DNA from: JBEAOO01 sp041164825
Lineage (GTDB): Bacteria > Pseudomonadota > Gammaproteobacteria > Burkholderiales > Burkholderiaceae_C
DNA length: 8,133 nt
Reading direction: 5' to 3'
NCBI GenBank assembly: GCA_041164825.1
Contig: JBEAOO010000135.1
Coordinates: forward strand, 1 to 8,133
The position numbers and the translations under genes were made by a program. This document shows, one piece after another, positions 1 through 4,882 of this stretch (its first letter is position 1; each line of letters begins with the position of its first letter). The notes beneath the pieces are model-generated. The model was not told the origin of the DNA. It saw only the letters and a list, made by a program, of their open reading frames with translations, and made no database searches.

Positions 1-84
1 AAAACCATGTCCGTCACGGTGGCCTTGCACCGTGCCTTCCACTTCGGTCAACAATCCAACATCATTTACTTGGTTATTTGCCAC
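1..84 (-). CDS. rnr: Ribonuclease R, N-terminal fragment (cut by window edge)
   Basis: Only the first 28 codons are in the window, running off the left edge. The reading begins at a GTG (82-84) and contains GTVQGHRDGHGF at residues 17-28. This closely resembles the first cold-shock domain of RNase R (GTVIGHRDGYGFL in E. coli), a 3'-to-5' exoribonuclease that degrades structured RNA. If the GTG is right, the protein lacks the helix-turn-helix extension of about 80 residues that precedes this motif in E. coli. The start is uncertain. No strong Shine-Dalgarno is seen, and the frame stays open upstream without an in-frame ATG. An out-of-frame ATG at 102-104 could join it by a -1 slip at a six-A run. 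Position next to the purA block agrees with rnr, which is near purA in E. coli. Another cold-shock or S1-type RNA-binding protein cannot be excluded from so little sequence. Confidence 0.68.
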   Translation of the reverse strand, partial: MANNQVNDVGLLTEVEGTVQGHRDGHGF

Positions 85-107
85 AGTTCTTTTTTCACTG
101 TCATAAT
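78..107 (+). promoter_or_regulatory. Candidate sigma-70 promoter for tRNA-Leu
   Basis: TTGCCA (78-83, five of six matches to the -35 consensus) is followed after 18 bp by CATAAT (102-107, five of six to the -10 consensus). Transcription would start near 114, giving a 5' leader of about 35 nt before the tRNA. The -35 box overlaps the start codon of the divergent rnr-like gene. A 5-bp inverted repeat (ACAGT at 83-87, ACTGT at 97-101) lies between the boxes. Assigned by eye from consensus match and position only. Confidence 0.45.
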
Positions 108-149
108 CTGATTCTTCGTTGCATAGCTGCAAAGCAAACAACGAAATAA

Positions 150-234
<85 letters not shown>

Positions 235-240
235 AATATA

Positions 241-270
241 AAGGCCAGCACACACGTGCTGGCCTTTTTT
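241..270 (+). terminator. Intrinsic terminator of tRNA-Leu
   Basis: A perfect 11-bp stem (AAGGCCAGCAC at 241-251, GTGCTGGCCTT at 256-266) with a 4-nt loop is followed by a T run (265-270). It begins seven bases after the tRNA CCA end. On the minus strand the same hairpin is followed by TTTATATTT, so it could also act weakly on transcripts coming from the right. Confidence 0.92.
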
Positions 271-340
271 ATTGCCTTTTTGTCACCGCCTCGATGCGGC
301 GCAAAAGGTGCGGCCGAAACAGCCGCCAAGACGATCCGAC

Positions 341-387
341 AAACAACGGCGGCCAGTGCCTTCGAAGACTCCGAAAGCACTGGCCGC
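341..387 (-). terminator. Intrinsic terminator of the hisZ-purA-phosphoribosyltransferase block
   Basis: A long stem lies downstream of the phosphoribosyltransferase stop. GCGGCCAGTG (349-358) pairs with CACTGGCCGC (378-387), extended inward by TTCG/CGAA pairs past one mismatch, with a 7-nt loop (365-371). On the minus strand it is followed by CGTTGTTTG, a modest T-rich tract (complement of 341-348). The gap 235-421 holds only this hairpin, the tRNA terminator and a weak GC-rich hairpin around 275-308. I see no gene there. Confidence 0.7.
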
Positions 388-421
388 ATGGGGTGACGCA
401 AGGCGCTGATCAGTGAATGGA

Positions 422-943
422 TCAGATCGCGAATTTCTTGGCCAGGCCGTCCGGGCGCAGATCGTCGTACTCTTCAAACGGCTGATGGATCCACGGGCTG
501 GTGGGCAGCAGTTCGACGTAGTAGTCGGGGGTGTAGCTCGACACGCCCTTGGTCCAGATCACGGCCGACCGCAGCTCACTGATGGACGGCATGCCACGCA
601 GGCGCTCCACCACCGCCTTGAGCGTCACGCCCGAGTCGGCCAGGTCGTCCACCAGCAGCACGCGACCCGCCAATTCGCCACGCGGCAGCGTGATGTACTT
701 GGCCATGTCCAGGCGACCCTGGATCGTACCGGCCTCGGCGCGATAGGAGCTGGTCGACATGATGCCCAGCGGCTTGTCGAACACGCGCGAGGGCACATCC
801 CCTGGGCGCAAACCGCCGCGGGCCAGGCACAGGATCTGATCAAACTCCCAGCCCGATGCATGAACCTTGAGCGCCAGGCGCTCGGTCAGCATGTGGTATT
901 CGTCCCAGGAAACGTAGAGGTGCTTGCCGTCGTCGGTGAGCAT
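422..943 (-). CDS. Phosphoribosyltransferase, xanthine-guanine type (purine salvage)
   Basis: This 173-residue soluble protein probably transfers phosphoribose from PRPP to a purine base in the cytoplasm. The PRPP-binding loop is clear: VLLVDDLADSGVTL at residues 95-108, with the paired acidic residues D99-D100. An early LARGGLRPGDVPSRVF segment (40-55) matches the SRGGLVPG region of E. coli Gpt. Near the C-terminus, TKG (131-133) and WIHQPFE (151-157) resemble the lysine and Trp-Ile pair of Gpt (K115, W134-I135) that read the base, so guanine, xanthine or hypoxanthine is the likely substrate. That specificity is inference. The ATG at 941-943 has GGAG ten bases upstream (954-957). It lies 50 bp after purA, probably in the same transcript, and is the last gene before the terminator. 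A regulatory or amidoribosyl-type homologue is a less likely alternative. Confidence 0.85.
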   Translation of the reverse strand: MLTDDGKHLYVSWDEYHMLTERLALKVHASGWEFDQILCLARGGLRPGDVPSRVFDKPLGIMSTSSYRAEAGTIQGRLDMAKYITLPRGELAGRVLLVDDLADSGVTLKAVVERLRGMPSISELRSAVIWTKGVSSYTPDYYVELLPTSPWIHQPFEEYDDLRPDGLAKKFAI

Positions 944-993
944 GGGGGTCGGTCTCCAGCTTCAGTGTTGGATGGATGAAAAGAAACCGCTGC

Positions 994-2379
994 TCACGCG
1001 CCGAACGGGTGCTGCAGCAAGATGGTGTGGTCGCGATCGGGGCTGGTGGAGATCACATGGATCGGCACGCCGGTGACTTCTTCAATGCGGTTCAGATACT
1101 GGCGCGCACTGGCCGGCAGCTTCTCAACATCGGTGACGCCCACGGTGTTGTCACTCCAACCCGGCACGGTCTCGTAAATGGGTTTGCAGCGGGCGATCTC
1201 GTCGGCACCCATGGGCAGGATGTCGATGGTTTCGCCGTCGAGCTCGTAACCCACGCAGAGCTTGAGTTCGTCCAGGCCGTCGAGCACGTCGAGCTTGGTG
1301 ATGCACAAGCCCGACAAGCCATTGACCTGGGCCGAGCGCTTGAGCAGCGCCGCGTCAAACCAACCACAGCGGCGCGAGCGGCCGGTGGTGACGCCCTTCT
1401 CAGCACCGACGGTGCTCATATGGTAACCCGGGGTGCCTGGCACTTCCCAGTCGAGCTCGGTCGGGAACGGGCCACCGCCCACGCGGGTGCAGTAGGCCTT
1501 GGTGATGCCCAGCACATAGTGCAACAGGCCCGGACCGACGCCCGAACCCGCGGCCGCATTGCCGGCCACGCAGTTGCTGGAGGTGACGTACGGATAGGTG
1601 CCGTGGTCAACGTCAAGCAATGTGCCCTGGGCGCCTTCGAACAGCAGGTTGTCGCCTGCGCGATGCGCTTCATTCAACTCGCGTGACACATCGGCCATCA
1701 TCGGCTTGAGCAGCTCGGCGTGGCGCATCGCTTCGGCATACACCGGCTCGAACTGCACCTCGCCGTCGATGATGTAGGGCATGAGCGCATCACCGAAGAC
1801 AAACTTCTTGGAGCCCAGGAAGGTGGTCAACACGTGGTTGTGCAGGGCCAGCAGCTCGCGCAGCTTGGCGGCAAAACGCTCGGGGTAGCGCAGGTCTTGC
1901 ACGCGCAGCGCGCGGCGCGCGATCTTGTCTTCATACGCCGGGCCAATGCCACGCCCGGTGGTGCCAATTTTCTCGGTGCCGCCTTGTTCGCGCGCCGCTT
2001 CGCGGGCCACGTCGAGCGCGGCATGGAACGGCAGGATCAGCGGGCAGGCTTCAGAGATGCGCAGGCGCGAGCGCACTTCCACACCGGCCTTCTCCAGGCC
2101 TTCGATTTCTTCAAACAGCTTGGCGGCCGAGAGCACCACACCGTTGCCGATGTAGCACTTCACGCCGGCGCGCATGATGCCGCTGGGGATCAGGTGCAGC
2201 GCCGTTTTGACGCCATTGATCACCAGCGTGTGGCCGGCGTTGTGGCCGCCCTGGAAGCGCACCACACCTTGGGCGCTTTCGGTCAACCAATCGACCAATT
2301 TGCCCTTGCCTTCGTCGCCCCATTGGGTGCCGACGACCACGACGTTGCGACCCGAAGCCGCCGATTTGTGTTGCTGCAT
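994..2379 (-). CDS. purA: Adenylosuccinate synthetase
   Basis: Joins IMP and aspartate using GTP to make adenylosuccinate, the first committed step from IMP to AMP. It acts in the cytoplasm as a dimer. With the start at 2379 it has 461 residues, somewhat longer than E. coli PurA (432). The GTP-binding loop GDEGKGK is at 21-27, with catalytic D22, and GGHNAGH at 44-50 has catalytic H50 (E. coli D13 and H41). The IMP-site segment GTTGRGIGPAYEDK is at 139-152, followed by GAQGTLLDVDHGTYPYVTSSN (249-269), GGGPFPTE (301-308), TGRSRRCGWFD (332-342), TKLDVLDG (361-368) and the C-terminal STSPDRDHTI region. The frame is open back to a GTG at 2428-2430 directly after the hisZ stop. I chose the ATG at 2377-2379 because conserved sequence begins shortly after it, but neither start has a clear Shine-Dalgarno. 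hisZ lies just upstream, leaving 51 bp between them. Confidence 0.97.
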   Translation of the reverse strand: MQQHKSAASGRNVVVVGTQWGDEGKGKLVDWLTESAQGVVRFQGGHNAGHTLVINGVKTALHLIPSGIMRAGVKCYIGNGVVLSAAKLFEEIEGLEKAGVEVRSRLRISEACPLILPFHAALDVAREAAREQGGTEKIGTTGRGIGPAYEDKIARRALRVQDLRYPERFAAKLRELLALHNHVLTTFLGSKKFVFGDALMPYIIDGEVQFEPVYAEAMRHAELLKPMMADVSRELNEAHRAGDNLLFEGAQGTLLDVDHGTYPYVTSSNCVAGNAAAGSGVGPGLLHYVLGITKAYCTRVGGGPFPTELDWEVPGTPGYHMSTVGAEKGVTTGRSRRCGWFDAALLKRSAQVNGLSGLCITKLDVLDGLDELKLCVGYELDGETIDILPMGADEIARCKPIYETVPGWSDNTVGVTDVEKLPASARQYLNRIEEVTGVPIHVISTSPDRDHTILLQHPFGA

Positions 2380-2430
2380 GACGTGTAGATTCAAAGCATG
2401 AAAAGGGGGGGTGGATGGCACGCCGCTCAC

Positions 2431-3594
2431 TCAGAGCGAGCGCAACACCCATTGATCGTTGACGGCGACCAACTCGCGGTCGCAGCCAAATTCTTGGGCC
2501 TCGTGTTCGTGGCCGGGCAGCACACAAACCACGGTTTCGCCTTGGGCACGCAATTGGCGCACCGCCGCGCGCAGCGCAGCGTCTTCACCCCAGGGCGAGC
2601 GAATGGCCGCGGCCGAGCCCGTGGGCTGCAGCAGGTTGACCAGCTCTTTGAGGTCGAGGCTGAAGCCCACGGCCGGGCGCTTGCGGCCAAACACCGCGCC
2701 AACCTCGTCGTAACGGCCGCCGCGGGCGATGGCATCGCTGCAGCCCTGCACGTACACGGCAAAACGCGCGCCGCTGTAATACGCATAGCCGCCCACATCG
2801 GCCAGATCGAAGCCCACGATCACTTCCGGGTGGGCATCGCTCAGGTGCTTGTGCAGCCACGCCAAATCGTTGAGCGCCGCACGAATCAGCGGCACATCGG
2901 GCAAGACCTCGCGCGCCTGCGACAGCACCTCGGCACCGCCATAGAGCTTGAGCAAGGCCAAAACGTTTGCGCGCTCGGCCGCAGGCCATGCCGCGCACAG
3001 GTCAGCCAAGGTGCCCACGTCTTTGCCCGCGAGCGCGGCCACCACGTCATTCACTGCCGAGGTGCTGAGCGACAAGGGGGCGAGCAAGGCCTCCACAATG
3101 CGCGCATCGGCCAGATCGAGCGTGACCTGCGAGAAGCCCGCGTGACGCAGGCAATCGAGCGCCAAGTCTTGCACTTCGAGATCGGCTTCCAGGCCCGCAT
3201 GACCGTAGATCTCAGCGCCAAACTGCAAAGGCTCGCGGGTGGCGTGCAGGCCCGAGGGACGGGTGTGCAGCACCGGGCCGCAATAGCACAGGCGCGTCAG
3301 GCCCTGGCGATTGAGCAGGTGGGCATCAATGCGGGCGACTTGCGGCGTGGTGTCGGCGCGCACACCGAGGGTGCGGCCGCTGAGCTGGTCCACCAGCTTG
3401 AAGGTTTTGAGATCGAGCGCACGGCCGGTGCCCGAAAGCAGCGACTCCAGGTGCTCCAGCAGCGGCGGCATCACCAACTCGCAGCCATAGCCACGGGCGA
3501 CATCCAACAAACCACGGCGGAGTTCTTCGATCTGCCGGGCTTGCGAGGGCAAGACATCGGCGATGTGCTCTGGCAGCAGCCAAGCAGACGGCAT
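2431..3594 (-). CDS. hisZ: ATP phosphoribosyltransferase regulatory subunit
   Basis: HisZ is a histidyl-tRNA-synthetase paralogue without tRNA charging activity. It assembles with short-form HisG to make the active, histidine-inhibited enzyme for the first step of histidine synthesis (ATP plus PRPP). The 387 residues show the class II synthetase-like core: LLPEHIADVLP (6-16), the motif-2-like VRADTTPQVARID (78-90), a FGAEIYG segment (125-131), and the late IARGGRYDEVGAVFGRKRPAVGFSLDL (289-315). This last part resembles motif 3 of HisRS, while the C-terminal anticodon-binding domain is reduced to about 70 residues. The frame stays open to 3654, but the start at 3592-3594 fits the family, and the likely -10 box at 3623-3628 would exclude the upstream Met. 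No clear Shine-Dalgarno is visible. hisG is not in the window. HisRS itself is unlikely because of the altered motifs and the purA neighbour. Confidence 0.94.
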   Translation of the reverse strand: MPSAWLLPEHIADVLPSQARQIEELRRGLLDVARGYGCELVMPPLLEHLESLLSGTGRALDLKTFKLVDQLSGRTLGVRADTTPQVARIDAHLLNRQGLTRLCYCGPVLHTRPSGLHATREPLQFGAEIYGHAGLEADLEVQDLALDCLRHAGFSQVTLDLADARIVEALLAPLSLSTSAVNDVVAALAGKDVGTLADLCAAWPAAERANVLALLKLYGGAEVLSQAREVLPDVPLIRAALNDLAWLHKHLSDAHPEVIVGFDLADVGGYAYYSGARFAVYVQGCSDAIARGGRYDEVGAVFGRKRPAVGFSLDLKELVNLLQPTGSAAAIRSPWGEDAALRAAVRQLRAQGETVVCVLPGHEHEAQEFGCDRELVAVNDQWVLRSL

Positions 3595-3622
3595 GTGAAA
3601 AGACCGGAGTATTAAAACGCAG

Positions 3623-3651
3623 ATTGTACCGGCCTTGTTTCGCAGCAGAAA
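3623..3651 (-). promoter_or_regulatory. Candidate promoter for hisZ-purA-phosphoribosyltransferase
   Basis: On the minus strand a good -10 box, TACAAT (3628 down to 3623), lies 17 bp from a weak -35, TTTCTG (3651 down to 3646). The start would be near 3616, about 22 nt before the hisZ ATG. This is the only sizeable gap (144 bp) inside the series of minus-strand genes, which supports a second promoter here. The weak -35 is partly covered by an inverted repeat (3635-3654), so an activator or repressor may act there. By eye only. Confidence 0.42.
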
Positions 3652-3654
3652 CAA
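3635..3654. repeat. 7-bp perfect inverted repeat upstream of hisZ
   Basis: TTGTTTC (3635-3641) and GAAACAA (3648-3654) are exact reverse complements separated by 6 bp. The arms overlap the -35 and spacer region of the candidate hisZ promoter. The AT-rich arms stand out from the GC-rich surroundings. This could be an operator for a dimeric regulator; no regulator is recognised. Confidence 0.5.
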
Positions 3655-3738
3655 AGCGCCGCGCGGGAAGAACCCTGCGCCCCTTGATGACGGGGGCGTC
3701 GCGGCCGGTCAGCGGCCACGCCGCCAGAGCTCGGCCCC

Positions 3739-3930
3739 TCAGTCGGCGCCGCTCATCCAGAGCAAGAGCAAGCCCAGCAGCACGCTGCACAAGCCGACGA
3801 AGCGCAGCTGGCCATCACTGAGTTTCATGGCCTGCTCAAACACCCGGCGCCACTGGCCGGGGTTCAACAGGGGCATCACGCCCTCGAACAAGAGCATCAG
3901 CCCCAGCGCCATCCAGAGCGCATCGGACAT
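3739..3930 (-). CDS. DUF2065 family small inner-membrane protein (YjeT-like)
   Basis: This 63-residue protein has two predicted membrane segments, about residues 4-22 (WMALGLMLLFEGVMPLL) and 44-60 (FVGLCSVLLGLLLLWM). They are joined by a short polar loop containing NPGQWRRVFEQAMKLSDGQLR. The pattern EGxxPxLxPxxWRR...LRxxGLxSxxxGLxLL is that of DUF2065, whose E. coli member yjeT also lies just after hflC. Its function is not known to me. The linkage to hflKC suggests a role beside the FtsH-HflKC complex in the membrane, but that is inference. The ATG at 3928-3930 lies 29 bp after the hflC stop, with no obvious Shine-Dalgarno. It is probably the last gene of the hfq-hfl transcript. Confidence 0.88.
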   Translation of the reverse strand: MSDALWMALGLMLLFEGVMPLLNPGQWRRVFEQAMKLSDGQLRFVGLCSVLLGLLLLWMSGAD

Positions 3931-3959
3931 GGCGACGTCGACTCAGCCGTGGTGGCGGA

Positions 3960-4859
3960 TCACTTGCGAGCGGGGGCCGCAGCGGGCGCCGCCGCCGAGC
4001 CGCCACGCATGGCGCGGAAGAAGTCGCTCGACGGGTCGACCACCATCACATCCGACTTGTTGCGGAAGCTGCTGCGGTACGCATCGAGGCTGCGGTAGAA
4101 CTGGGCGAACTGCGGGTCGCGACCGAAAGATTCGGCGTAGATGGCCGAGGCCTTGGCATCGCCCTCGCCCTTGACTTTCTGTGCGTCGCGGTAGGCCTCG
4201 GCGACGATCACTTCGCGCTGGCGGTCGGCATCGGCGCGGATTTTTTCGCCATCGGCCCCACCGGTAGAACGCAACTCATTGGCCACACGCTTGCGCTCTG
4301 ACTCCATGCGGCGATACACCGAGTCGGTGATGTTGGCGGCGAAGTCCACGCGCTTGATGCGCACATCCACGATCTGGATGCCGAACGACGCGGCTTCATC
4401 CGCCAAACGGGTGCGCACACCCTCCATCACGTGCTCACGGTCGGTGGCCAACATGGCTTGCACCGTGCGCTTGGTCACCTCTTCGTTGAAGGCCGCCTGC
4501 ACGATGGGGCTCAGGCGGTTCTCTACATTGCGCATGTCCACGCCGTTGTTGCGGATGAACTGGCGAGCGTCGGTGATGCGCCACTTGATGAGCCAGTCGA
4601 TGACCAAGCTCTTCTTCTCGGCGGTGAAGATCGGACGCGTTTCTGGGCTGTCCAGCGTCTGCACGCGGCTGTCGAGGAACACCACGTTCTGAAACGGCGG
4701 CGGCATCTTGAACTTCAAGCCCGGCTCGGTCACCACCTCTTTGATTTCACCCAGCGCGTAGATCACGGCGTACTGCCGTTGATCGACAACAAAGAGGGTG
4801 GACGACGCGATCATCAGCGCCACCAGGGCGCCGGCAACATACAAGCCGATTCTGTTCAT
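3960..4859 (-). CDS. hflC: HflC, SPFH/band-7 membrane protein, FtsH modulator
   Basis: HflC pairs with HflK in a large membrane-anchored assembly, mostly on the periplasmic side, that encloses and restrains the FtsH protease. The 299 residues begin with a single membrane segment (about 5-24), followed by the prohibitin-like SPFH domain: VVDQRQYAVIYALGEI (24-39), GLKFKMPPPFQNVVFLDSR (47-65), and a charged region with FNEEVTKRTVQ (124-134). A long charged helix then runs from about 185 to 245 (MESERKRVANELRSTG, then QREVIVAEAYRDAQKVKGEGDAKA), and the end is a short Ala/Pro-rich tail (288-299). The ATG at 4857-4859 sits 23 bp after the hflK stop, and the N-terminus fits the family directly. No clear Shine-Dalgarno is visible, so coupling to hflK translation is plausible. 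Confidence 0.96.
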   Translation of the reverse strand: MNRIGLYVAGALVALMIASSTLFVVDQRQYAVIYALGEIKEVVTEPGLKFKMPPPFQNVVFLDSRVQTLDSPETRPIFTAEKKSLVIDWLIKWRITDARQFIRNNGVDMRNVENRLSPIVQAAFNEEVTKRTVQAMLATDREHVMEGVRTRLADEAASFGIQIVDVRIKRVDFAANITDSVYRRMESERKRVANELRSTGGADGEKIRADADRQREVIVAEAYRDAQKVKGEGDAKASAIYAESFGRDPQFAQFYRSLDAYRSSFRNKSDVMVVDPSSDFFRAMRGGSAAAPAAAPARK

Positions 4860-4882
4860 GGTCTGGTGGGTGTGAGCGTGGA

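Noticed and set aside
119..132. TTGCA-N4-TGCAA inverted repeat before the tRNA
   Set aside because: Only 5-bp arms, and it falls in the transcribed leader downstream of the promoter candidate. Too weak to call a site.
275..308. Imperfect hairpin CCTTTTTG...CCGC/GCGG...CAAAAGG
   Set aside because: Bulged and without a run of T suited to either strand beyond the stronger neighbours. Probably chance.
1720..2388. A 222-codon plus-strand frame opposite purA, and another at 976-1686
   Set aside because: They mirror purA codons and have no domain signature or Shine-Dalgarno support.
2398..3615. A 405-codon open frame on the plus strand opposite hisZ
   Set aside because: It lies almost wholly antisense to a clear hisZ, its protein is low in recognisable motifs and rich in Gln/His/Ala/Arg, and such frames are usual opposite GC-rich genes with biased third positions.
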